This document shows, one piece after another, positions 45,621 to 53,767 of a stretch of DNA of 64,000 nucleotides. The notes below the pieces were generated by a model. It had not been told where the DNA came from and did not search any database. It was given only the letters and a program-made list of their open reading frames with translations. Origin of the DNA: CAWKOH01 sp963851245 (GTDB lineage: Bacteria; Actinomycetota; Acidimicrobiia; Acidimicrobiales; Palsa-688); NCBI GenBank assembly GCA_963851245.1, contig CAWKOH010000004.1:124001-188000 (forward strand). Reading direction: 5' to 3'. Position 1 is the stretch's first letter, and each line of letters opens with the position of its first letter. The position numbers and the translations under genes were made by a program.

Positions 45621-46559
45621 TCAATCGAGGGTCGTTGACAACGCCGAGAGCCTCGGCGGGTTCCCGTTCACAGTGTTGTTCCTCGGCATGTCGGTCGCCC
45701 GCACTACCGGTGATCCCTTGGACGAGACGTTGCGGATGCGCGGGTTCTCGATGTGCTCACGGGTGAGTTGCCCGGCCTTCTCGGCATCGCCCTCTTCGAT
45801 GGCCTTGAGGATGGCGAGGTGTGAGCGCAGTCCGTCCCGGCGCAGGTCCGGTTCCGGATACTCGTGCATCACCGCCACCCGGTGCGCCCACCCCTCGTGC
45901 TGCCCCCGCCAGAGCCACTCGAAGGTGGTAACTGACAGAACGATGCTGCGGTTGCCGCAAAGCATGACCAGTCCGTCGTGGAATTCCTGGCAGCTCTGCT
46001 CGAAAGCCACCGGGTCGTCGATCGTGCGCTCCGACGCCTGATACAGGCGCCGCAGCTTGGGTAGGACCGTCCGCTGCCGGTCCGTTCTCGACGCGCACAT
46101 GCGCACACAGAGCGTCTCGAGGTGCCCGAGGGCGACGGCCAGGTCCACGACCGGGACCCCTTCGGCCTGCATGACCAGACCCATCATGTAGGCGGCGGAG
46201 TCGGCGCGGGGCCGGTGCACAACGGCGCCGCCCACGTTGCCCCGGCGTACGGTGAGGAGCCCTTCGTTCTCGAGAATGCGAAGCGCTTCCCGCACCGACG
46301 GCGGGCTGACGGCGAACTCCTTGACCAGCTTGTCCAAACCCGGCAGCAGGTCGCCGTCCTCGAGGTCGCCGTTCACGATGTGCTCGCGCAGGACCCCGGC
46401 GACGATCTCGGCCAGACGGAGCTGGCGCATCTGGCGAGCGGCGACCTGTCGACCCGGTGCCGCTTCATCGTCCGGGCGGGCCCACCGACTTCGGGGGCCG
46501 GCGGACGCCTTCTTCTCCGCGGCCATGCTCCGCAGTCTATCTGCTGAAGTACCGGTCAC
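45621..46559 (-). CDS. GntR-family transcription regulator with FCD domain
   Basis: A 312-residue DNA-binding regulator. The winged helix (about residues 50-115) reads IVAGVLREHIVNGDLEDGD, then VKEFAVSPPSVREALRILEN and the wing LLTVRRGNVGGAVV. The C-terminal all-helical FCD domain includes FEQSCQEFHDGLVMLCGNRS and HLAILKAIEEGDAEKAGQL, with Asp/His positions typical of metal- and ligand-binding FCD sensors. FCD regulators respond to organic acids. It lies among the amidohydrolase/CitE genes and is the only intact specific regulator here. Confidence 0.9.
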   Translation of the reverse strand: MTGTSADRLRSMAAEKKASAGPRSRWARPDDEAAPGRQVAARQMRQLRLAEIVAGVLREHIVNGDLEDGDLLPGLDKLVKEFAVSPPSVREALRILENEGLLTVRRGNVGGAVVHRPRADSAAYMMGLVMQAEGVPVVDLAVALGHLETLCVRMCASRTDRQRTVLPKLRRLYQASERTIDDPVAFEQSCQEFHDGLVMLCGNRSIVLSVTTFEWLWRGQHEGWAHRVAVMHEYPEPDLRRDGLRSHLAILKAIEEGDAEKAGQLTREHIENPRIRNVSSKGSPVVRATDMPRNNTVNGNPPRLSALSTTLD

Positions 46560-46585
46560 CCGAGGCCGCCCCTGTCACTCGATGA

Positions 46586-47846
46586 TCAAAACGTTTGGGG
46601 ATCCCGCTGCACCGCCTCCGGCACCGGATGCCGGAAGAGGCGGGACGCGTTCTCCCACGTGATCGAGCGAATGGTGCCCTCGTCGAGATGGGCCAGGTGC
46701 CGCTGCAGCAGCGGCTGGGTGTCCGGCCAGGTCGAGTCGAGGTGCGGGTAGTCGGACTCGACCAGCAGTTGCTCGGCCCCGATGCGCTCCACCTGCAGGA
46801 AGGCGGACGGGTCGTCGATGGCGCAGAAGGAGAAGTTTCGCTTCAACACTTCGCCCGGGGTGAGGTCGATCCCCGTCCACGTCCCGTAGAGCTGGTGGTA
46901 GCGCAATATGTGGTCGAGCCGGTCCAGGAGGCCGGCGACCCAGCCCGCACCACCCTCGGACATGCAGATGCTGCAGCCCGGGATGGCGGACCGGAATCAT
47001 CGAGTACAGCCAGTCGACGGCGTAGAACATGGCGTAGCCGAAGAACAGCACGCCGATGGTGTCGGGAGGAGCCTCGGGGCTGGTGTCGGGAACGGTCGAC
47101 GACGACCCCACGTGCAGGCACACCACCGTTCCAGTCTCTTCGCACGCCTGCATGAAAGGTTCCCAGTAGCCGCTGTGCAGCGACGGAAGCCCCAGCTTGT
47201 CGGGACCTTCGGTGAACGTCACCGCCTTGAAGCCGCGTTCGGCGTTGCGACGGATCTCCGCCGCCGCGAGGTCGGGATCCAGCAGCCACGGCAGCTGGCA
47301 GGCAATGAAGCGGTCCGGGTGCGCTTGCACCCATTCCTCGAGGATCCAGTCGTTCCACGCCCGCACGGTGGCCAGGCCGAGGTCCGGCTCTATCCCGTTC
47401 AGCTGGAGCCGCTGGCCGGCGAAACCGGCGAGGGCCGAGGGGAAGTTGAGCGAAGCGTAAATGCCGTTGATGTCCATGTCGTGGACGCGGGCATCGGGGT
47501 CATAGGCCCCCTTGCGCATGTGCTCGAACCGGGTCGGCTCGAAGCCGCACTCCTCGATGGGCCGGCCGGCCACCGCGTTGAGCCCCGTATGGGATTCGCG
47601 CACGTGCTCGAACACCCACACCTGATCGCCGTTGGCCTCCTCCACGACTCGAGGCGCCCGCTCCTGCAGGGCGGTCGGGAGCCGCCCTTCGAATGTGTGG
47701 GCCGGCTCGACCACGTGGTCGTCGACCGAGATGATGGGGAAGGCCCGGGGCCGGGGCTCGGGCTCCGGCAGGAAGGTCACGCTGCTCTTGTTCCGGCCCC
47801 GGGTCATAGTCGAACCCATGGCTCGCAGGTCATCCAGTGTGGGCAT
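46586..47846 (-). CDS. Amidohydrolase-2 family metal-dependent hydrolase (paralogue 7), one frameshift
   Basis: A PF04909-type protein of about 420 residues. It has a 35-residue N-terminal extension before PIISVDDHVVEPAHTF (D-x-H-x-x-E). The barrel His is in VVCLHVGSSSTV. After a frame change near 46980 come EGGAGWVAGLLDRLDHI and LLVESDYPHLDSTWP with the C-terminal Asp. It most resembles paralogue 1 (11268) by segments such as LNFPSALAGFAGQRL and KLGLPSLH. It is downstream of the MetE-like gene on the same strand. Confidence 0.87.
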
Positions 47847-47923
47847 GAGACCCCCTTCGCTGAAGTAAGGACCGTCTGCGGCTCAGAATAGCGATCACCG
47901 CCGTAACAGCCCGGGGGCGGGCC

Positions 47924-49048
47924 TCATTTCCAGAGACGGGCGCGGGCCAGGGCGGCCCCCTCGGAAAGAGCGGCCAGCTTGCGCCACACGATCCTGGTGT
48001 CCACCGGCAAGGTGGCGAACCCGCAGTCGGTTCCGGCCACCACATTCTCCCGCCCTACCAGTTCGGCGAAGCGTTCGATTCTCTGAGCTACCAGCTCGGG
48101 GTGCTCCACGTAATTGGTGGTGGTGTCGATCAGTCCCGGGATGATCACCTTGCCCTCGGGCAGCCCGACATCCTCGAATATGGCCCACTCATGCTCATGC
48201 CTCGGGTTGGCCGCCTCGATGAGGAGGGCCGCCGGGCGGGCAGGCAGGACCAGATCGATGATCTCGGTGAGCGGGATGTCGTGGGTGTGGGGCCCCTCGT
48301 AGTTGCCCCAGCAGACGTGCATCCGCATGGACTCGGGTGGGATGTCGCGGGTGGCGTGATTGAGCGCCTCGACGTTCCGGGCCACTATGCGCCGGAAGTC
48401 CTCCTTGGTCTGCCCTCTGGCTTCCACAACCTGCCACGAGGCCAGGTCGGGGCAGTCCAGTTGGAGCAGGATGCCCGCGGCATGGATAGCGTCGTACTCC
48501 TCCTTCATCGCTTCGGCCAGTGCGCCCAGGTACTCCTCGTGGCTCTGGTAGTACCGGTTCATCAGGAACTGGGCGATCACGCCGGGTGAGGCCGAGGTCA
48601 TGAAAAGCTCCGCCACGGATTGGCCGCTGGCGGCCTCTTGCAAGTTGGCGATGTCCCTTTCCACGCCGGTGTGATCCCGGTATGTGACCGGTCCTACACA
48701 GTTCGGGTTGGTCATGGCCCGCTGCAGCTGGTCGGACAACCGGCTGAAGTACTCCGGGAACTCGGCCGACTCGGGCAGGACGCGCGTCTCGCTGGCCCGC
48801 TCCGCAAAGCCTTCCAGGCGCTGCGTCACGTAGGTGGAGTAGCTCGGCTTGCTCACCTCGCCGTCGTTGACCACGTCGAGGCCGGCCCCCGCCTGCCGCC
48901 CGACCATCTCCCTCACCGCCTCCCTCACCTGTGCGTCCGTTGCTGTCGCGCCCTGGCGGGCGGCGTCGGTGCCGGGCAGGGGGACGCCCTCGGGCCGGGG
49001 CAGGCTGCCGGTGTGGGTGGTGAGCAGTCGCTTGATACTTCGCTGCAT
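47924..49048 (-). CDS. Cobalamin-independent methionine synthase (MetE C-terminal-type) protein
   Basis: A 374-residue MetE-like TIM barrel without the N-terminal MetE half. It opens LLTTHTGSLPRPEG, the common start of short MetE-like proteins. Zinc-ligand positions appear as His and Cys in MHVCWGNYEGPH and a later Cys in AGTDCGFAT, matching the H-C-...-C pattern. Stand-alone proteins of this type act in methyl transfer between small molecules, not necessarily in methionine synthesis. It is divergent from the class II aldolase. Confidence 0.85.
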   Translation of the reverse strand: MQRSIKRLLTTHTGSLPRPEGVPLPGTDAARQGATATDAQVREAVREMVGRQAGAGLDVVNDGEVSKPSYSTYVTQRLEGFAERASETRVLPESAEFPEYFSRLSDQLQRAMTNPNCVGPVTYRDHTGVERDIANLQEAASGQSVAELFMTSASPGVIAQFLMNRYYQSHEEYLGALAEAMKEEYDAIHAAGILLQLDCPDLASWQVVEARGQTKEDFRRIVARNVEALNHATRDIPPESMRMHVCWGNYEGPHTHDIPLTEIIDLVLPARPAALLIEAANPRHEHEWAIFEDVGLPEGKVIIPGLIDTTTNYVEHPELVAQRIERFAELVGRENVVAGTDCGFATLPVDTRIVWRKLAALSEGAALARARLWK

Positions 49049-49144
49049 TGAGCATCCTCCGGCGCGAAGTCTTGCTCAGCCGGGCCGGGTTGTGCAGGAT
49101 GTTCCTCACGGACCTAGCTGTTCCGCTAACGCATGGAGGTACCG

Positions 49145-49864
49145 ATGAATGACGACCAGATCCGCTTCGAGGTGGCCATGTCTCGGCGCATCCTCGCTCG
49201 CGAGGGTTGCGAGAGCGCCGTGGCGGGCCACGTGAGTGTGCGGGCGCCCGGCGAGGACGCCTTCTGGGTCAGTCCCTTCGACTACTTCGACGAGACCCGC
49301 CCCGAGCGGGTGGTGAAGTCGTCGTTCGACCTGAAGCTACTCTCCGGGGACTGGGAGCCGTCGCCGGCCATCGCCTTCCACGCTGCTTTTTACCGCGGCC
49401 GCCCCGACGTGAACTGCGTGATCCACACCCACTCCCATCACGCCATGGTGCTGGCCACGACCGGACGCGAGCTGGGCATGTACAACGACATGGCCGCCCT
49501 CTTCCTCGACGAGCAGATCGTGTATGTCGAGGACGGGACCCGCCCACCCGTGGACGGCAAGCTGATGTGCGAAGCGGTCGGCGACCGCCACGTCATCATC
49601 GTGAAGAACCACGGGGCCATCTTCCTCGGCGACTCGATCGAGACCACGACCGTGGAAGCTTTTACCTTCGAAAAATGCGCCCGGATCCAGAACGAGGCGG
49701 AGGCCATCGGCGGGACCGAGCACGTTCGGGCCTACGTGGAGCGGGGCAAGCAGGCCTACCACAAGTACTTCCGGCCCCAGATGTGGGCCGCGGCCGTGCG
49801 CCGGCTGCGCCGGGACGACCCTGAGTTCTTCATCGGCTACGAGGACAAGGTCGCCGTCTCCTAA
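49145..49864 (+). CDS. Class II aldolase/adducin-family protein
   Basis: About 239 residues. GGAGGT precedes ATG 49145; ATG 49133 is in frame but lies before that site. The zinc site is visible as VIHTHSHHAMVLA, with a third His in IIVKNHGAIFLGDS. An SGHVS-like AGHVSVRAPG motif (phosphate or substrate loop) is near residue 33. Family members are fuculose-1-phosphate aldolases, ribulose-5-P epimerases and decarboxylases of oxo acids. It acts in the cytoplasm with Zn2+. A 24-bp repeat array follows the stop. Confidence 0.88.
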   Translation: MNDDQIRFEVAMSRRILAREGCESAVAGHVSVRAPGEDAFWVSPFDYFDETRPERVVKSSFDLKLLSGDWEPSPAIAFHAAFYRGRPDVNCVIHTHSHHAMVLATTGRELGMYNDMAALFLDEQIVYVEDGTRPPVDGKLMCEAVGDRHVIIVKNHGAIFLGDSIETTTVEAFTFEKCARIQNEAEAIGGTEHVRAYVERGKQAYHKYFRPQMWAAAVRRLRRDDPEFFIGYEDKVAVS

Positions 49865-49890
49865 CGGGCTATCCGCGAAGCCATGACTGT

Positions 49891-49986
49891 TATCTGGCGG
49901 GCACGCCCGAATATTATCTGGCGGGCACGCCCGAATATTATCTGGCGGGCACGCCCGAATATTATCTGGCGGGCACGCCCGATATA
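49891..49986. repeat. Array of four 24-bp tandem repeats
   Basis: Units start at 49891, 49915, 49939 and 49963; the first three are identical and the fourth differs only in its last bases. Each contains GGCGGGCACGCCCG, which can form a small GC hairpin, flanked by AT-rich TATC and AATAT. The array lies between the aldolase stop (49864) and the acyl-CoA synthetase start (50079), with no spacer sequence between units. Confidence 0.95.
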
Positions 49987-50078
49987 TTTGTGGGTATGCC
50001 GGAAATAACGGCGGCCCCCCGCTCTTTCCTCGAAGGCCTGGTCTTTCCCGAGGGGCTCAATGGGGAGTAACTCCCTCT

Positions 50079-51707
50079 GTGGCTGACTCACGTCGGTTGC
50101 TCCGTGACGTCGTGACCGGCGATGAGCACCGGCGCACCTATATATCCGAGGGACTGTGGGACGACAGCACCCTGGCCGGACGGGTCCGGGAAGGCGCCGC
50201 CGTCGATCCTGCTGCCACCGCCGTGATCGACGACACGTCGGCGCACACCGTCGGGGACCTGGCGGCCGAGGCCGGGCAGGTGGCCGAGTCGTGGCGCCAG
50301 CTCGGTGTGGGTACCGGAGACGTGGTGTCCATCCAGCTGCCGAACTGGTACGAAGCGGTGGTCGTAGCGGTGGCCGCGCAGTCCCTCGGCGCCGTCATCA
50401 ATCCTCTCCTGCCCAACTACCGTGTTCGCGAGCTGAGCCATGTATTCGCGACGGCCCGGCCGGCGGTGATAGTCACGCCTGACGAGTACCGGGGCTTCCA
50501 CCACGTCGACCTGGTGCGAGACGTGGCCGGGCGGACCGGGGTGTCACCGCTCCACGTCGTGGCCCGCACCCAGGCCGCAGCGGGCGGGCCGGTGTCGTTC
50601 GACTCGCTGCTGCAGTCCAAACAGGAACTGGCGGCCGGTTCCGCCGAAAGTGTGTCGGAGCTGATCTTCACTTCGGGAACCGAGGCCGTGCCCAAAGCCA
50701 TCATGCATACGGAGCAGACAGCCAACTTCAGTGTCCGGGTGGCCTACACGGACCTGGACCTGGGCCGCTCGGACGTGGTCTGGATGCCGTCCCCGATAGG
50801 CCACTCGACCGGGTTCAACTACGGCGTCCGGTTCGCCCTCTATCACCGGCTGCCGCTCGTGCTGCAGGATCGTTGGGACGGTGCCGCCGCGGTGGAGCTT
50901 GTCTCCGCCCACAGCTGCTCCTACACCCTGGCCGCGTCCACGTTCCTACAGGACCTGGTTCTGGCCAGCCAGCAAGCGGGTACGAATCTGCCGAGCCTGC
51001 GCTTCTTCGGCTGCGGCGGGGCGCCCGTCCCGGTCTCGTTGGTGGACGCCGCCGAGGAGAGGCAGATCGGGGTGTTGCGGCTCTACGGGTCGACGGAGGT
51101 TCTGGTCGCCACGTGGAACCGGCCGTGGTCAGATCGCGAGAAGCGGCGGCGCACGGACGGCACACCTATGAGCCACGTGGAGGTCCGGCTCTCGGCGGAC
51201 TCTGATGATCGGGATGCGGGCGAGATATACGTGCGTGGCCCCAACACGTGCGTGGGCTTCTTCGCCGACGAGGAGAGGACCGGGGCCACCTTCGACGCCG
51301 ACGGCTGGGTCAGATCCGGGGACGTCGGGGCGATCGACGATGACGGCTATCTCAGCATCGTCGGGCGCAAGAAGGAGATCATCATCAGAGGCGGTCTCAA
51401 CATCGCGCCGCGAGAGATCGAGGACCTGATGGCTGCCTTCCCCGAGGTGGCCCGGGCCGCTGTGATAGGACTGCCCGATGACCGTCTCGGCGAGCGCATG
51501 TGCGCCTGCGTCGTCCTTCACCCCGGGGCGGCGGCGTTGACCCTCGACGAGGTGGTGGCCCGCCTCAAGGCGTCGGGGTTGGCGACCTACAAGCTTCCGG
51601 AGCGGCTGGAGATTCTGACCGCGCTTCCCACCACGGCGTCCGGGAAGGTGCAGAAGCACGAGATCATCCGGCACCTGATTGGAAAAGAGCCGGCGAGTGG
51701 CGCCTAG
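50079..51707 (+). CDS. AMP-binding acyl-CoA synthetase / ligase
   Basis: A 542-residue ANL-superfamily enzyme that activates a carboxylic acid to its CoA thioester with ATP. The P-loop-like motif is LIFTSGTEAVPKAIMHT, the aromatic/ATP motif LRLYGSTEVL, the hinge region GWVRSGDVGAIDDDGYLSIVGRKKE kept in pieces (RSGDVG, GRKKE), and the catalytic Lys is in TTASGKVQKHE. The start is GTG 50079. Its 3' end overlaps the enoyl-CoA hydratase start, so the two are coupled. It supplies the CoA ester for a beta-oxidation-like route. Confidence 0.93.
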   Translation: MADSRRLLRDVVTGDEHRRTYISEGLWDDSTLAGRVREGAAVDPAATAVIDDTSAHTVGDLAAEAGQVAESWRQLGVGTGDVVSIQLPNWYEAVVVAVAAQSLGAVINPLLPNYRVRELSHVFATARPAVIVTPDEYRGFHHVDLVRDVAGRTGVSPLHVVARTQAAAGGPVSFDSLLQSKQELAAGSAESVSELIFTSGTEAVPKAIMHTEQTANFSVRVAYTDLDLGRSDVVWMPSPIGHSTGFNYGVRFALYHRLPLVLQDRWDGAAAVELVSAHSCSYTLAASTFLQDLVLASQQAGTNLPSLRFFGCGGAPVPVSLVDAAEERQIGVLRLYGSTEVLVATWNRPWSDREKRRRTDGTPMSHVEVRLSADSDDRDAGEIYVRGPNTCVGFFADEERTGATFDADGWVRSGDVGAIDDDGYLSIVGRKKEIIIRGGLNIAPREIEDLMAAFPEVARAAVIGLPDDRLGERMCACVVLHPGAAALTLDEVVARLKASGLATYKLPERLEILTALPTTASGKVQKHEIIRHLIGKEPASGA

Positions 51708-52512
51708 CGACCTGGTGGAGATGGACCTCCGCTTCCTCGACGAGAACGGGATGGCCGCCGCCGTCATCGCCCTCAACCGACCGGATCAGCTGAACGCCAT
51801 CGACAGCGACATGATCCGGGCCCTCGACTCGGCCATCGACGAAGCGTGCGCCCGGTCCGAGGTGAGAGCCGTCCTCATAACCGGCCGGGGCCGGGCCTTC
51901 AGCGCCGGCGGCGATCTCAAGGGTTACCTGACCCTGCAAAAGGACGCCGTCCGCTTCCCGGAGTTCGTCTCCGAGCTCCACCGGGTGTTCGGCCGGCTCA
52001 TGACCATCCCGCTGCCTGTGGTGGCGCTGGTCAACGGGGTAACTGCGGCCGGCGGACTGGAGCTGCTTCTGAACTGCGATCTGGCCTTCGCTGCTTCGAG
52101 CGCGCGTATCGGGGACGGGCACCTCAACTTCGCTCAGATGGGCGGCGGCGGCGTGCTGACGTTGCTGCCCCGCCTGGTCGGGCGGGCCAAGGCCGCCGAG
52201 CTGCTCTTCAGCGGACGCTTTCTGTCGGCGACGGAGGCGGCCGAATGGGGGATCGTGAACAGGGTCGTTCCCGACGACGACCTTCTCTCCGCCGGCCTGG
52301 AGTTCTGCGCTGGCGTGGCGAGCAAGAGCCCGGTGGCGGTTGCCAACGCCAAGGAGGTGCTCACCCGGCTGTGGGCCGAGAACGGGACGGTAGAGGCCGG
52401 CCTGCGTTACGAGCTGGCCCGGGACGTGTACTACTGCCTGACCTCCGAGGATGCCGCGGAGGGGCTGAGGGCCTTCGCCGAGAAGAGGCCGCCGCGCTAC
52501 ACCGGGCGCTGA
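51697..52512 (+). CDS. Enoyl-CoA hydratase/isomerase (crotonase) family protein
   Basis: About 271 residues from GTG 51697 (ATG 51721 is possible). The oxyanion hole is formed by AFSAGGDLKGY and NGVTAAGGLELLLNCD. At the catalytic positions it has G-H-L-N-F rather than the double-Glu of hydratases, so isomerase, hydrolase or other crotonase chemistry is possible. Trimer-type helices follow (RAKAAELLFSGRFLSATEA). It overlaps the acyl-CoA synthetase end and is 52 bases before the dehydrogenase. Confidence 0.88.
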   Translation: MAPSDLVEMDLRFLDENGMAAAVIALNRPDQLNAIDSDMIRALDSAIDEACARSEVRAVLITGRGRAFSAGGDLKGYLTLQKDAVRFPEFVSELHRVFGRLMTIPLPVVALVNGVTAAGGLELLLNCDLAFAASSARIGDGHLNFAQMGGGGVLTLLPRLVGRAKAAELLFSGRFLSATEAAEWGIVNRVVPDDDLLSAGLEFCAGVASKSPVAVANAKEVLTRLWAENGTVEAGLRYELARDVYYCLTSEDAAEGLRAFAEKRPPRYTGR

Positions 52513-52564
52513 CACTGTCTGGCCCCACCTAAGATCCGCCGAGACAGACAGAGAGGGTGATCTG

Positions 52565-53647
52565 ATGCGTGCAGCCATCCTGGAAGCAGCCCCCGGTGAG
52601 CTCGTCGTCGACGACGTCACCGTCGGGAAGGTAGGTCCCCGAGAGGTCCTGGTCCGCACCGCGGCGGCGGGCCTGTGTCACTCCGATCTCCACTTCATGC
52701 AGGGCCTGTATCCGTATCCGCTGCCGGCCGTTCTCGGCCACGAGTCGGCGGGCGTGGTCGAGGCGGTAGGAGAGCAGGTGACGGACCTGGCGCGGGGGGA
52801 CCACGTCATCTCGTGCGTCAGCGCCTTCTGCGGCGCCTGCCGGTACTGCCTCACCGGCCGGCCCTACCTCTGCGACAAGGTGGGCCTGACCCGCGCCGCC
52901 GGCGAGCCGCCCCGCCTTTCACGAGACGGCAACGGGCTGTTCCCCTTCTTCGACCTGGCCAGCTTCGCCGAGATGTTGCTCGTGCACGAGCACCTGCTCG
53001 TCAAGGTCCGGCCCGACATGCCGCTCGACAAGGCGGCCCTCATCGGCTGCGGGGTGACGACGGGCGTCGGGGCGGTGCTCAACACGGCGGGCGTCCGACC
53101 CGGCGAGACCGTGGCCGTGATCGGCTGCGGCGGCATCGGTCTCAACGCCATCCAGGCGGCCGCCCTGGTCGGAGCCGGCCGGGTCATCGCCGTGGACCGG
53201 TTGGCCTGGAAGCTCGACCTGGCGCGAGACTTCGGCGCCACCGACGTCGTCGACGCCTCCAGCGACGACCCGGTCGTCGCCGTCCGGGAGCTGACCGGAG
53301 GCGGGGTGGACCACGCCTTCGAAGCCATCGGCCTGAAGGCCACCGCTGAGCAGGCCTTCGCCATGCTCGGCAAGGGCGGCACGGCGACGGTGATCGGCAT
53401 GGTCCCAATCGGCCAGCCGCTGGAGATCGATGCCACGCAGCTGATTGGCGGCAAGCGCTTGCAGGGCTCCAACATGGGTTCGAATCGCTTCCGGGTCGAT
53501 ATGCCTCAGTACGTGGACTGGTACATGACCGGCAAGCTCAAGCTCGATGAACTGGTCAGCGCCACCATGCCGCTGGAGAAGATCAACGAGGGCTTCGCGG
53601 CTCTGGCCGGCGGCGAGGTCGCTCGCCAGCTGATCCTTTTCGACTGA
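52565..53647 (+). CDS. Zinc-dependent medium-chain alcohol dehydrogenase
   Basis: A 360-residue MDR. The catalytic zinc ligands are Cys in GLCHSDLH and the GHE of LGHESAGVVE. The structural zinc has four Cys in CGACRYCLTGRPYLC. The NAD(P) motif is VIGCGGIGLNAIQ, with Asp in VIAVDRL favouring NAD. It most resembles class III-like and actinobacterial Zn-ADHs (mycothiol/S-type), oxidising an alcohol or hemithioacetal to an aldehyde level. It is the third gene of the ligase-crotonase-dehydrogenase run. Confidence 0.92.
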   Translation: MRAAILEAAPGELVVDDVTVGKVGPREVLVRTAAAGLCHSDLHFMQGLYPYPLPAVLGHESAGVVEAVGEQVTDLARGDHVISCVSAFCGACRYCLTGRPYLCDKVGLTRAAGEPPRLSRDGNGLFPFFDLASFAEMLLVHEHLLVKVRPDMPLDKAALIGCGVTTGVGAVLNTAGVRPGETVAVIGCGGIGLNAIQAAALVGAGRVIAVDRLAWKLDLARDFGATDVVDASSDDPVVAVRELTGGGVDHAFEAIGLKATAEQAFAMLGKGGTATVIGMVPIGQPLEIDATQLIGGKRLQGSNMGSNRFRVDMPQYVDWYMTGKLKLDELVSATMPLEKINEGFAALAGGEVARQLILFD

Positions 53648-53767
53648 CCCTGTTGTTGGTAGGCCGGAGCTCCGGCCGGCCGAGGAGTCGACGCGTTCAG
53701 CCTGATTGATCCCGGGTCCGGCCCCGTCCATCGACTGGCACGGATGAGGTAGCGGTTTTGGTGCGAG

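Noticed and set aside
49891..49986. CRISPR array
   Set aside because: Units are directly adjacent with no spacers and no cas genes are present.
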